DNA from: Tridacna crocea
Taxonomy: Eukaryota > Mollusca > Bivalvia > Cardiida > Cardiidae
Assembly: GCA_943736015.1 (NCBI GenBank)
Contig: OX031070.1
Span: forward strand, 21,659,673-21,723,672
Reading direction: 5' to 3'
Length of the DNA: 64,000 nucleotides
Notes under the pieces: model-generated
Database searches by the model: none
The model's input: only the letters and a program-made list of their open reading frames with translations
What the model was told of the DNA's origin: nothing
Translations under genes and position numbers: made by a program
Shown: positions 10,324 to 21,530 of the stretch, piece by piece
How the letters are laid out: each line of letters begins with the position of its first letter
Numbering within the stretch: the first letter of the stretch is position 1

Positions 10324-10534
10324 TTAACTGTTAGGCTTCTAAGCGCGACTCACTGACCTTTACCGGACTGTGAAGATCAAGATCAGACTGCACAGAACAT
10401 GCAGTCTGACCCTGGATCTACACTATCGGGTAAGGAGATAATATTCCGACAAACATAGCTGAGAAATAGCAACATTTAGTATTTTACTATCAAACTGATA
10501 ATTTTATTTTAATTATTTAGCAGGATAGAGGTCA
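10324..10534. mobile_element. family C MITE copy, with a C fragment downstream
   Basis: TTAACTGTTAGGCTTCTAAG start, the AAGATCAGACTGCAC palindrome with one decayed arm, and end TTTAGCAGGATAGAGG. A further C-like piece (ATAGATCAAGATCAGACAGCAC) lies at about 10635-10690. Confidence 0.75.
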
Positions 10535-10779
10535 ATAATCTGCGCACTTGGATCTGCAGCATGTATTGCTTATATATGCAGATAGATTATTGATCTTTTG
10601 GCCCTTTCAGGCGAGGACATGGGCTTTTGCATACGATATAGATCAAGATCAGACAGCACAAGATGTGCAGTATTATCCGTTCGGATGTTTGGATATGCCT
10701 TTTACACAATATAAACTTTGCCTTTCAGCGGGTTGTGTTTGTTAGCTGCCGGCAGAAGCCTACAAGGAGCATGTAAATG

Positions 10780-11009
10780 GGCCATGCTCTGACAAAAGGG
10801 GGCTTAGTGTACCTTCGTGATGTATTTATACCAAGCCATTCATCACGTAATTATCGAACCGTAAACAGTCCACTGAATCATAAGACAGAATTGACCGTCA
10901 ACATGCAAATAATTTAAAGATAGAAAAAAAACAAACAAACTTTCAGCCACTGTCGATACTTTTAGCAAATGCACTAAGGCCCCTTTTTTCAGAGTATGCT
11001 CATATGTTT
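10780..11009. mobile_element. family E repeat, abutting family A
   Basis: CATGCTCTGACAAAAGGG, GCTTAGTGTACCTTCGTGATG, CGTAATTATCGAACCG and CACTGAATCAT match E copies elsewhere. The element reaches the TTAA of the A copy at 11010. Confidence 0.6.
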
Positions 11010-11242
11010 TAACCCTTTACCAGATGGCAAAATTTTAGCCTTGTCCAAATTGAAAGCATTTGCAGACGAAAATATCAATGTGATATCTGACTAAAATAGT
11101 GCAGTTTTTGTTTAATAGGGTAGAAGAGATTGTGGGAAAAGGAAAAAATGCTGGTAACCAGCATTTTCTCCTTTTCCCAGAATGTCTTCAATAGGCTTCT
11201 TTCCTAGTCGTTAAAAGTCGTCATTGAGTGGTAAAGGGTTAA
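11010..11242. mobile_element. family A MITE copy
   Basis: TTAACCCTTTACCAGATGG on the left and AGTGGTAAAGGGTTAA on the right. The central hairpin is near intact with GCTGGTAACCAGC at its centre. Confidence 0.88.
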
Positions 11243-12160
11243 TTCAAAGTTTAATCGTAATCCGTTTTCAAACGGCGCACATTTCTGCATAGAATCCAAT
11301 ATTATAAGTTGTATTAATTGATATAGCTTGTATACATGTAAATGAATTTGTTTCATATCTAACTATCTTGTTAGTGATTAAGGATACCTTGTTGATATTA
11401 AAAAGACAAATAAAATTTGAAATAATGTTAGCTGTGGCTTAAAGATTTTTTTCCGCCGCACCTTGTCATGTGCACTATTCTCCGGTTTGAGAGACAAGAG
11501 TTTCCTCCCTTAGAACACTGATCTTTCACAGTTTCGCCATTTTTGAGTGGCGTTGTTGCGGATGAAATTTTGGGTCTTACTTATAAGGTAAGTACTTGCA
11601 AATAGGCTTGCAAGGGACCTGTGTAATAAACATGTCCATACTTTGACGAATATCAAATGAAGTTATTTATTCACATGAGCTTACAAATACCACGAACTAG
11701 GTCAAAATCAAGAGCATTCAGCCACACAAAAAAAGAAGAAAAACACATGCTGAAGTGTTCACCAATTGCTGCATCCATCCACCCTTTTAAACCAGCTATT
11801 CAACCTCCCCCAAAATGGTTTAACACCCACCCCTCCCTCCCCCCACGAAAAAAAGATTCCACCAAGCACTCTCTCTCTCTCTCTCTCTTGCTCGCTCGCT
11901 CTCTCCCTGCCACCAAAGTTTTTTAAATATTTTTTACCCAATCCTCCATAATATGAAGTAGATCTACCTCGTATATCCTCGTGTCAGCTGTGTCAAAATC
12001 AAGAATATTTACCAGATGCTTCTCCGAAAAAGTAGACTTTTGCAAAAAATTGTGGGGATAGATAAAAATACCGGTAATATTTGATACTTTTCTCACCATG
12101 CCTCACAGATTGAGACTTAGATCACTTTGTACCCTGATGGTTTGGAATGTTACTGTTCAC
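11243..12160. other. no gene recognised; CT-rich patch
   Basis: AT-rich sequence with a pyrimidine-rich tract and (CT)n run at about 11868-11900. The opposed ORFs at 11657-11951 span this low-complexity tract and are not supported. Confidence 0.5.
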
Positions 12161-12164
12161 TGTA

Positions 12165-12300
12165 AATTCTGTAGGGGATCGTCAGATTAAAAACAGAAAA
12201 AAGGGAGGTCGGGTCTGATTATCATGATATTAATGTAAACAGCTTCAAAAAGAACAAGATAGAAATACAATTGAGCTGTGCTCTCCCAAGGGGCGGGGTG
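12165..12300. repeat. family H dispersed repeat
   Basis: TGTAGGGGATCGTCAGATTA, then TCATGATATTAATGTAAACA and GAACAAGATAGAAATACA. The inverted counterpart is at about 46925-47095. It ends near a G-rich tract. The nature of the element is unknown. Confidence 0.55.
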
Positions 12301-12319
12301 CGGGGGGGGGTGGGGGTGG

Positions 12320-12790
12320 GCAGCTTAATGCATCTTCGTGATGCATCGTACCAAGCAAGTCATCACATGTTCATAGATCCAAAAGTCCATTTCATCTGAC
12401 AACCGCCTGAATCATGAGGTTAACCCTCTACTCCATAGATACTCGTTTCTATACATTGCTTGTAGGAGCCTTTGGAAAACATTTTGGCAAAAGGTGAAAT
12501 TGCTCGTGACGAGCAATTTCACCTTTTGTCACAATGTTTTCTATGCTATCAAAAGGTGTCATATACCCATAAAAAACGACTTCGTCCTTGCTGTTATTTA
12601 GGATCAATTAGAGATACCATAGAAATGCCTTATGGGGTAAAAGGTTAACTGGTCCTTTTGCATGTAAACAAATTGACCGATGGCAAAAAAAAAATCGACC
12701 AGGGTCAACCTGCAGGCTGACATGGTCGATATTTTTTGAAGATCGCTATTATCACATAGCATGACATTGTTTCTAGAAGTCTGTTTCACA
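12320..12790. mobile_element. family E repeat, split by family B insertion
   Basis: The left part ends ...CTGAATCATGAGG and the right part resumes CTGGTCCTTTTGCATG. Elsewhere these are continuous, so the B copy at 12420-12648 sits inside E at a TTAA. The core (GGTCAACCTGCAGGCTGAC) is also present. Confidence 0.7.
12420..12648. mobile_element. family B MITE copy (TTAA-flanked)
   Basis: TTAACCCTCTACTCCATAG on the left, TATGGGGTAAAAGGTTAA on the right. The central palindrome uses ATTGCTCGTGACGAGCAAT rather than the family A centre. It is nearly identical to 53276-53504. The block GAGCCTTTGGAAAACATT shows kinship with family A. Confidence 0.88.
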
Positions 12791-13089
12791 ATGGAGATGA
12801 ACACAAAAATGAATTACAAAACATTTTAACTGTCCCGTTTTAGACCATTACCCTTCGTGGAAAACGCCTTGGTCCCGATACCAGTCACGCGCAAAGCGCA
12901 TGTTTGTACTTTACACGATTTTTTAGGCCTATAGATCACAAGCTCGTGTCGACTCATTGTTCATTTGCACGAGAGAAAAGCTAAGTAAAAAATGACTATT
13001 CTGAATGCTGATTTATTTGCATATGGTGATTCCTAAGGATAGTGTTAGATCTAGACTATGTAAGTGTTTACTTTTAAATATTTCACGTT
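12791..13089. other. no feature recognised
   Basis: Noncoding AT-rich sequence between the split E element and repeat M. Confidence 0.4.
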
Positions 13090-13310
13090 ATTCTTATTGA
13101 AAAATTACTGTATCAGGAACAATATTCCTTAAAGTCTCAGTAGCGTCCAACTAAATAAACACCATGCTTATAAATAAAAGTAAATTTCATTTTTACCTTG
13201 TAAATATATGGTGATTATCATGACTGTCACGATATGTAAAGGTGCAGTTCGTAAAAGTTCCAGTCAGTGGCAGCAAAAAGAATTTTGGCACTAGGACAGA
13301 TCCTACCTTG
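13090..13310 (-). repeat. family M dispersed repeat
   Basis: The reverse complement contains CTGACTGGAACTTTTACGAA, CTGCACCTTTACATATCG and TGAAATTTACTTTTA. The same blocks occur in the same order on the + strand at about 21325-21530, so these are inverted copies. Confidence 0.65.
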
Positions 13311-13338
13311 CTGCATCATGTTGGGCGTATTTGTTCTA

Positions 13339-13500
13339 GCGAAACCGGTTTCGGTTCCAGACCAGTTTCAGAAACCAGTAATTTTTTATCGAAACTATCA
13401 GGAAACCAGTTTCGGTTTTCTTCTTTTTTGGGAGTGAAACCGAATCTGGTTTGCGAACCATCGAAACTGCCTGATAGGGTAGTTTCGATAGTTTCGTCTG
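13339..13500. repeat. GAAACC-rich inverted repeat
   Basis: CGAAACCGGTTTCGG, then TCGAAACTATCAGG and AAACCAGTTTCGGTTTT, are mirrored by GAAACCGAATCTGGTTT and CCTGATAGGGTAGTTTCGAT. This makes an imperfect hairpin with a roughly 25-bp loop. No family was recognised. Confidence 0.65.
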
Positions 13501-13514
13501 TCCGAATATAGGTA

Positions 13515-13687
13515 CGGTTAGTCACACCGCAGGAATCTGACATTTATATAAATAAAATGAATGACCAAATATGAAAAGAAAATCTCCCCTATATAAATAC
13601 GTGTTTATATTATATAGGGGAGAATTTTTTTCATATTTGATCATTTATTTTGGTTATAGAATGTCAAATTTCTGTGGTCACACAATC
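13515..13687. mobile_element. fold-back MITE, ~80-bp arms
   Basis: The left arm GTCACACCGCAGGAATCTG ... CTCCCCTATATAAATA is mirrored by TATATTATATAGGGGAG ... TTTCTGTGGTCACAC, with a short CGTGTT-like loop. The arms have diverged by small gaps and substitutions. Confidence 0.75.
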
Positions 13688-14171
13688 TAAGAAAAAATCA
13701 AAGCGCTGAAAGCACTAATGGCAAAGGGCAAGTGGAAAGTGTATCCATGGCGTATAACAATTTGTATTCAACCATTAAATGTCCATTTAAAAAGTGGAAA
13801 AGAAAAGTTGTGTACTGCTGCATTTTTTATATTTACCATGCATATTCAAACACAGACTGTGAAGCAGAGAGAGGATGCATCTACATGCTCTATCCTCACG
13901 TTGCAAAAGTTCAAAAAAAGAGATACATGTACTATTTTTTTTCAAGTGCCCTTTATAAAGTTCAAGTCCATAGCAGTACAAGTAATAGTTGTAATAAAGG
14001 CTGCAATGATTTTCACTACATTCACTGTGACCCCCCCACAAAAAAAAAAAATAAATAAATAAATAAATAAAGCTGGTTTCAAACCACTTTAATTGTATAT
14101 ATTATCATTATTCAATATTTCAAGGTTACGGTGTTAATCGTTTTTTTTTTAATTCATTCACTTTCCAGTTA

Positions 14172-14207
<36 letters not shown>

Positions 14208-15415
14208 CAAAAGAATTAAAAAAAGACCAGGACACCATATGTGGATGAACCACAAACGTACATGTAGATGTCAATGATTGGCTGCACAGGTATTATAAAG
14301 TGTCAAAATATCTTAACTTTTAAAATAAAAAAAGGCATTTTGATTGTTTCAAAATTGTTTCTTTGATTCCTGTCCTTGCTGTATGGCTTTCCATTTTGAT
14401 AGTTAAATCCAATCCGAGTTTGATATGAATATCATCAGATGTCAAATGTGCACGACAACACAGACAATGCACACGACACAAGTGCTATGGAAATGCCTTA
14501 ATGTTTCCTTTGAAAAGAGCATGTCTAGAGATCCAAGCTATTCCACAGAATGAAAACCTTTGACAGTCAAGTTTTGTTTTCAAACTGCAATAAGGATGAA
14601 ATCAACAACACAATGGCAAACAGAAAAATGCACAGGAAAAGCAGGTTTTCTTTTGACTGGAAAAACGTTTTTTTTTTTCGGAATTTCATTCGAATATAAA
14701 TACAATAAAACACTGTCACATTAATATTACTGTCTTTAGCACTATCTTGGTATATGTAAACACTCTCGCAATTTCTATCTTCCACAACGGATGAATAAAT
14801 TGCAAGGTGTTCAGCAGTTTTGAAGGGTGTGTTGTTTAAAGTAAACCAGAAATGAGAGTTGCAGTGTCAGTAGATCAGACAGTGAACAGTGTGCATTTAC
14901 AGATTAACATAATGTTCAGCTTTCAGGAAAAAGTCCGACACATGGTCACTAAGGCTAGGCACCGTTAGCCCCGACGAACCACTGCAAGTTGATGGTCAAA
15001 TAAAGCCCTGTTCATGCAAAAGCCTTGCTTTAAATCATCAATGCTGTACTTCAGAATCACATAATTATCCAAAATTAGTTTTTAATACTCGGCCTTGTAT
15101 GCCTCAAAATTGATTGGTTACTGGCAATCAATGGGAGTATCTTCATTCAAACGCACATCAACCTTGGTCGAAATGTTAATTCTAATGAAATAGATCTACT
15201 GCACTTGTTTGAAGTGGGTTACCTTCGCCAAAATGTTGCTCACCAAGACTAGACCTATCGAAAAGGTTTTCAGGTAGATAGTCATGTTATTTGGTTATAT
15301 TAGCTACATTCTTAAAGTCCTGTGAGGAAACAATCCTATTTGTTTGTTTGTACAGTGCTTCACGTCGCTTACGGCAGCAATTCAGTTATGTGGTGACAGC
15401 TAGCTTACACACCTT
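13688..15415. other. noncoding, with microsatellites
   Basis: (AAAT)n lies at about 14047-14070 and (CT)n at about 14176-14206. ORFs at 13718-14062 run into the homopolymer and lack recognisable protein features. Nothing else is recognised. Confidence 0.5.
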
Positions 15416-15417
15416 AC

Positions 15418-15510
15418 TATGTGTGGTGTCTGAGGCTGTGAGGTAGAGAGTCGGCCTCGTAACCAACAGGTTTCGAGTTCAAGACCTAGGAGAGGGTGTC
15501 AACCTTTTGA
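15418..15510 (+). mobile_element. tRNA-derived SINE head (candidate)
   Basis: GGCTGTGAGGTAGAGAGTCGG resembles a pol III A box and GGTTTCGAGTTCAAGACC a B box about 30 bases on. No clean tRNA cloverleaf or 3' tail is visible, so this is a SINE-like fragment rather than a tRNA gene. Confidence 0.45.
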
Positions 15511-15822
15511 TTCTTCATTGGCCCACACATTCAGTGGGAGTACTGGTGTTGTTCCAAGGAAGCAGAATCGAAGGAGATAACTATAAGTTGTAAGGACGTG
15601 TTTCTCAATCAATTTAAATAAAATTAATATGTTTACACTTAGCTTTCTACGTATTGTCCTTTCATGGTGTCGCCTGCAGTGATCAAAGCTGGAAATCCAG
15701 ATTATCAAAAACAAAATGAAAGCTGTACCACAAGGAACTTGTTTTGACAGCGAAGAGGCAAACTTGCATTTTTTCCGTCCTCACCAAAACTTGACAACAC
15801 TTTAGATATGCCCAGTAAACTT

Positions 15823-16044
15823 TTAACCACACCAGAAAATTTTAGACTGGTCCGAATTGAAAGCATTTGCAGACGACAAAAGAAAGGTGACTAAAAATTA
15901 GAAATTTGTTCTGGGAAGGGTAGAAAACACTGTGGGAAAAGGAGAAAATGCTGGTTACCAGCATTTTCTCCTTTTCCCATAGTGTTTTCAAAAGGCTTCT
16001 TTCTTAGGGGCGTGAAAAGTAGGGATTGTTTGGTAATGGGTTAA
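15823..16044. mobile_element. family A MITE copy
   Basis: TTAACCACACCAG on the left, TTTGGTAATGGGTTAA on the right. The central palindrome has ACACTGTGGG in one arm and CCCATAGTGT in the other, so both arms share the CACT variant of the usual CATT. Confidence 0.88.
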
Positions 16045-16628
16045 AACGCATTTATAAACAAATTGAATATGGCTTAAATGTTCGAATTCATTTTTAAAAG
16101 AAAAAAAAATGTTGGAAAAGGAAAAAAATGTCTTCTATAGCCGGGTCATTTTAACTCGAATAATGTAGAAAAAGGTTAACTCAGGACAAATCATTTGAAA
16201 AATATTTTCGGTGGAAAAAAAAGGCTAAATTAAAACTCCATCTGGTATGCGGGGTCATACTGTAGACGGAAAAAGACGATCAACTTCTTTGGAAGACTAT
16301 CAAAAAACCGTTACAAGTATTAAGTGGTATATTTGTTGCTTGAATTGGCAACATATTTATGACAGGAAGACAGTCAAAGGTGCAGATTTTTTCAAGATTG
16401 CAGGAAAAATAAAAACAATGAGGCTGCATGCAAGAAAATGACAATCTTTATGAGAAGTTCTATCAAACGACAGAAATTCAACATGCTGAGTCCATACTTT
16501 TTTTGCAGATAAAATACCCCGCTTTCACAGAGTAATTACGGTCGTGTGTATGTTGAGTTTGTTCCAGAGTTTAACACAGTTTTAATATCTTATATTCGTA
16601 TCACGTTGGTTGGTATATCTACATATCG
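16045..16628. other. no feature recognised
   Basis: AT-rich, with A-rich runs. The short ORF 16247-16441 has no recognisable motif. Confidence 0.5.
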
Positions 16629-17095
16629 TTGGTTTACTTCAAAAACCTCGTAACTGAAGCTTGTTTCAAGCTGTAGTTATGAGGTTTTTTAAGTAAACCG
16701 ACGATATGTGTTTCCAAAATTTCTCACAGCTGTACTGAAATGACTTTCTTTCCATATGCATCAGGGGTAAGAGGTGAAAATTCGCCGAAAAGGAAGTCTG
16801 GGTCAATCGTCATCGAATTCTGACTCTATTGCTAGCAATCTTTTTTACTGATACTCAATGATGCTGACAATAGCAAATCGTGTACTTTTAAAACAAATCT
16901 TAGGCGTGGAAATATTAAAAAGAAATAAATGAGAGAATGAAAGTCATATATTTGATTAAAAAAAAAGGGGGGGGGGGGTTAACGGGAGGGGTTAATGTAT
17001 CTGTGAAATATCGTCGGTTTACTTCGAAAACCTCGTAACTATATATACAGCTTGTAACAAGCTGTAGTTACGAGGTTTTCGAAGTAAACCGACGA
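16629..17095. repeat. family F: two near-identical long palindromes
   Basis: The palindromes at about 16632-16710 and 17009-17095 each carry CGTCGGTTTACTTCGAAAAC (or a close variant), CCTCGTAACT, an AGCTTG..CAAGCT centre and the mirrored arm. The roughly 300-bp spacer includes a G-rich run (16971-16991) and has no gene. Confidence 0.8.
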
Positions 17096-17099
17096 TAAA

Positions 17100-17262
17100 T
17101 CGACCCAAGGTAGATTTGATTGTTCAAGGACCATTCTACTTCACGATTCATTCGATCGTTAGGCCAAATAGATTTAACTGACCATTATTTGACCAATAGT
17201 TATGTGATGATTTGCTAGGCATAATACAACGCAGAGATGCATTAGGCCCGATTTTATCAGAT
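17100..17262 (-). mobile_element. family E fragment, inverted
   Basis: GATTTGATTGTTCAAGGACC, CACGATTCATTCGATCG, GATTTGCTAGGCATAATAC and AGATGCATTAGGCCCGA match reversed E blocks. Confidence 0.5.
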
Positions 17263-17439
17263 CGTCACACAGAATATAAGATACTCTCAGAATATCGTGG
17301 CGGTGTCTGTCCCACATTCCCACTTGATCTATGTGAGTCTATTCTATAATTGACCCTAATATGTGGAAGTCACAACACCGCCTCTTTTACAAATTAGAGC
17401 ATGCTTTGGAATACAGAGACGACATTAACCATGTGCCTT

Positions 17440-17670
17440 ATACCCTTGTGTCATAAAAACTCTGAAATAAAAGGCTTTCGAAATATTGTGAGAGAAGGAG
17501 AAAATACTGGTAAGCAGCTTTTTCTCCTTTTCCCACAATGTTTTCTACCTCTTCAACGACAGAAACCATATTTTTCAGCTACACCGAGTAGCAAAGCTTT
17601 GAATTTGGTTGACTCTAAAATGTGGCAGTATAGTAAAGAGTCAAAATGCCTGGACGATACTCCACACTTA
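17440..17670. mobile_element. family A remnant
   Basis: AAGGCTTTCGAAATATTGTG, GGAGAAAATACTGGTAAGCA and TTTTCCCACAATGTTTTCTA are clear. The outer ends (AGTAAAGAGTCAAAA) are decayed. Confidence 0.6.
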
Positions 17671-17775
17671 ACCATCGAATTGTTAAATAAATCAAACATA
17701 GGACTACATTTCATTCCAATGATAGGATAAAATTACGAATTTCAAAGGTTATTAATGCTGAAAAGTCTCATTTTA

Positions 17776-17881
17776 ACGGATGTTGTTGATCCAATACCAG
17801 ACTATTACAGGGCCTGTGCAGCCTGATTTTAATCTACTCTCTCTGCAACAGTGCGATGTGTTGAGCTTCGTCGCCTGTAGG
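17776..17881. mobile_element. family C remnant
   Basis: TTGATCCAATACCAGACTA, GGGCCTGTGCAGCCTGATTT and GATGTGTTGAGCTTCGTCGCC are decayed C blocks ending at the TTAA of the next A copy. Confidence 0.4.
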
Positions 17882-18109
17882 TTAACCCTTTCCCAAACAT
17901 TAAATTTTAGACAATTCCAAACTGAAAGAGTTTGCAGACGACAATTTTAACGTCCATGGCAATGGTAGAAAATTATCCGAAGGGGCAGAAAACACTATGG
18001 GAAAAGGAGAAATTGCTCGTTACGAGCAATTTCTCCATTTCCCACAGTGTTTTCAAAAGACTTGTACTGCAGACACGTAACAACAAGGGCATGTTTGGGA
18101 AAGGGTTAA
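17882..18109. mobile_element. family A MITE copy with alternative centre
   Basis: TTAACCCTTTCCCAAACAT on the left, TTTGGGAAAGGGTTAA on the right. Its palindrome centre reads ATTGCTCGTTACGAGCAAT, as in family B, instead of ATGCTGGTTACCAGCAT, with both arms changed together. Confidence 0.88.
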
Positions 18110-19399
18110 CACCCCAAAAAGATTCTATTCTTTCGGTATTCATATAATGTTATCTACATGCACTACAATAATTGATGATTGTTAGAGTACATTGTCCTTG
18201 AAAGTTATTGCTATACAAAGTGGTCTGTCGAATTTATTGTAGTTGGTCTAATATTCTTTAAAGGTGGATATTTAGAATCTTCACATAACACCAAATTAAA
18301 ATATATAATTATATATCATTGAAATTTATATGAAAAAACAATACAAATCATCAATAAGTAGGACTCATAAAATTACAAAAAAAAAAATTTTTTTTTGATG
18401 GTATTCCCTTAAAAGGCTACGTAGCCTCTTAAGCTATTTTTAGATTTAGCGCCAAAAATCAATAAAGCATTGTGGGAATGTCAAATGACTGACACGTTAC
18501 TGGTAACGCTTAAAATCCACTACATAACAAACATGCAATAATTGTTTTCAATAATGTCTTCTTCGGACGGATGTTTGAAACTTTGTCTGTGTTTTCCTGT
18601 ATTTAAATGAGATAATTCATAATCTAAAAATAGAACGTGTCTCCCGTTGGTGTCATACTGGTCCGTAATAAATTTCTAATTTCTCGTGTTATCGGATGGT
18701 TTTCGTCTACTGGGGTTTTATGAAGGCAAATTAAAAGGCTATGGGGTATAAGGATGATTCTTTTGCTTTTTTGTAAAATTTTCGTCACAAAATCTGAAGG
18801 GCCACCTTTAAGTTTCCTTGTTTTCAATGTAAGACTGAGATTATGAATTTTCTTGTCTTCAACATATGTGAGACAAGAAATTAGTGCCGTATTTGATCAA
18901 CACACTGTATTTATACGTCTCATTTCATGACCAATATTCTTTTGTGAAATTGACTGTTTAAACTGATCAGACGTATCAAAGGAACAAGTTGGCTCAATGT
19001 AAATTTCAATGCGCATGCACATGAGTTATAATTCTTGAGATATAGAACTTCACGTGATAAACAGAATCTGACATTCGTTGGATTTTAAGGCAAAATCTTA
19101 TCAAACTCGTCCCCCCCTCACACACATAAATGTTATTTAGCTTAAAACAATGTTCCCTAGACTCGTTTAACTTTTATCGCAAACGCCAACTCATGTCAGA
19201 TCCTATATACATATATCTCTTTTTGAGCTGTCTTGTGCATATTTGTTATGAAAATGAACAACTGTGAAACATCGTTAACCCTGACGTACACGGTTCCCGT
19301 AATGTAGACAAAACATTAACTTAATCATAAATAACACATTAGAAATAAGTGCCTAAATATTGAACACTGTATTGCATTGAATTATGCCTCTATTAGTAT
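18110..19399. other. no feature recognised
   Basis: AT-rich sequence. The - strand ORF 18624-18827 (67 aa) shows no recognisable domain. Confidence 0.45.
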
Positions 19400-19545
19400 A
19401 GAGCTGGCATCATTCTTCTTTTCTAAAGATGTTTTCTGTCTTCAAATCTAAATTCGATCGCTTGATGCATATATAATTTTTCGTGTGCAAATGCTTTCGA
19501 TTCGGATAAGTCTAATATTTTGTCGTCTGATAAGTTGTTAAATCA
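19400..19545. mobile_element. family A remnant
   Basis: GGCATCATTCTTCTTTTCTA, GCAAATGCTTTCGATTCGGA and ATTTTGTCGTCTGATAAGTTG. Only the right half is recognisable. Confidence 0.45.
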
Positions 19546-19799
19546 GAATCATCTGCTGCATGATCGTAAAGATCTTTGCTACTCTTTTGACCCCAGAACG
19601 GAAGCGCTATGACGGCGACTCCCGTCTGTGAATAATGTACTGTTGATACGAAAGCGCCTCTTTTCTATTTATCGTCACAGCTATCTCTGAATGGCTTTAT
19701 GAATATAGATTGAGGATCACTGCCAGTCATAATGAACTATAATCCATCACTAGACGCATCTGTCATGATGTTTATCGAATATAGAAGCCTGGATATTGA

Positions 19800-20300
19800 T
19801 GCTGTTTTTCAATTCTTACCCTCAAAGCCTTAGTAAAGCTAAAGAATAGGTATTTTTCACCGTTTGTAACTAAAAAATATAACGGATTACCCACCACAAA
19901 ACACATGTAAAAGATCGGAGAAACCCGAACGTGTAAGTAACTGCATCGGTTGCCATGATACATGTATACGCGTTAGAAAATGCATGGAGAAGCCCGTCGA
20001 TTTCAGGATCGCCATTGGTGAGACAACCTTCGTTATCGTTTGTGTATATTCGAACCAGGGCCCGTATTCACCAACCATTCTTCAGAACGCTCTTAGTCTT
20101 ATTCTTCAGAATTTCATCAATGTGAAAGTGACAGAACTTCTGACTTCACAGTTCTGTTACTTCACAGTCAGCAAATCTTGAAGAATAAGACTATGAATTA
20201 ACAGTCTTAAGAATGGTTGATGAATACGGGCCCTAGTCTTCGAGAACGTCACGTTATATAACATTGCATCTCATTAGTGCTATGACGTAGTACACAGGAT
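19800..20300 (+). repeat. family K repeat, interrupted by a family G element
   Basis: Blocks AGCCTTAGTAAAGC, TTTTCACCGTTTGTAACT, GAGAAACCCGAACGTG, CCCGTCGATTTCAGG and AGTCTTCGAGAACGTCAC match 28405-28705 in the same order. The G element 20059-20226 is absent from that copy. Confidence 0.75.
20059..20226. mobile_element. family G MITE (TA target)
   Basis: It begins GGGCCCGTATTCACCAACC and ends GAATACGGGCCC, with inner mirrored blocks TCTTAGTCTTATTCTTCAG / CTTGAAGAATAAGACTA and ACAGAACTTCTGAC / CAGTTCTGT. Comparison with the uninterrupted K copy gives CA before and TA after, consistent with a TA duplication as made by Tc1/mariner-type transposases. Confidence 0.8.
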
Positions 20301-21324
20301 TACTGTTTACACTTAATATATAGATGACCCAGTGTTACTCACCTGAGTACATATATAACACTGTAACAAAAGAAAATTACTCTGCCTTTTTTTTCTACAA
20401 TAATGCCAACAACAAAAGAAAATGATCCGTCTCAGGTAAAAATTTGTTTCGGAACAAGACAGAAAAATTTAAACAAATTTAATTAAAAACTCATTTAAAA
20501 GTCGATTAAATTTTGTCTATTTTAAGGTATTTTAAGTCAGGAACTCATTACCAAAATGTCGCAATGATATAAAAATCTAATATCAGCGCTCTCTGCTACA
20601 AATTGGGAGCGTAGCAATGAATGTCAATGAGCATGCGTAAACAACCTTGCAGCTTTAATTCTAAATCCTGAAATTAATTTAGCTTAAAGAAATAAATACT
20701 TCATGATACAAATTTGCAGGAAAGTGTCCTGAAAACATCCTTTATTTGGATGATTAATATGAATTAAGTTCGATACACATTACAACTAAAACACCTTCAG
20801 TGCTCTGAAAGATACCATGTTCTCGATGGAGCTGCGAAGCTGATGGCTTTATTCTTACATTTCAAACGTTTAGATTTGTTTATGTATCTCCCCAAAACTC
20901 CAACGGAAACAAAATCACAAAGTTAAAGTTCAAGATAACGGTATTTGATTTTATTATACACTTGAAATTGTCCCAAAATAAATGCGCTACATACGGATGA
21001 AATGTCACACATGACAGAAACAAAATGGTTTCTTTACAAAAGAAGCCAAGAGAGGTCAGCATCCATGTTTTCAAATATTAGAAATCTCTTAATATGCCTT
21101 ACATGACGGTCATTTGACCCTCTTCCCACATTTTCAATTAGCATGATCTTGCCCAGTGGTCTTGTTTTCTTTTTAACGACTTTTTTCCCTTACTTTTTCT
21201 TCTGCTTAGATTTATTTACTTAATGAAAAATTACAATTATTTGAGTGGTCATTTGCAACCATTACAAATAGATACTGTATAACAAATCAACATCATCGGC
21301 AATCATCGATATTAACAAACAGAT
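20301..21324. other. no feature recognised
   Basis: AT-rich. The - strand ORF 20880-21074 is unsupported. Confidence 0.45.
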
Positions 21325-21530
21325 AATGCGACATGGAAGGATCTGTCCTAGTTTCAAAATCCTTTTTTTCTGCCGTTGACTGGAACTTTTATGAACTGCA
21401 CCTTTAAATATCGTTAAAGTCATAATTATCGTCATATTTTCACATGGTAAATATGAAATTTACTTTTATTTTATAAACGTTTTTCTTAACATTTAGACTT
21501 TATTGTGACTTTAAATAACAGTGTAATGAA
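21325..21530 (+). repeat. family M dispersed repeat
   Basis: GGATCTGTCCTAGTTTCAAA, GACTGGAACTTTTATGAAC, TGCACCTTTAAATATCG and ATGAAATTTACTTTTA. Inverted relative to 13090-13310. Confidence 0.65.

Noticed and set aside
15418-15510. A true tRNA gene
   Set aside because: Box A and box B-like words exist but no acceptor stem or anticodon arm could be formed, so a SINE fragment is more likely. The same applies at 49768.
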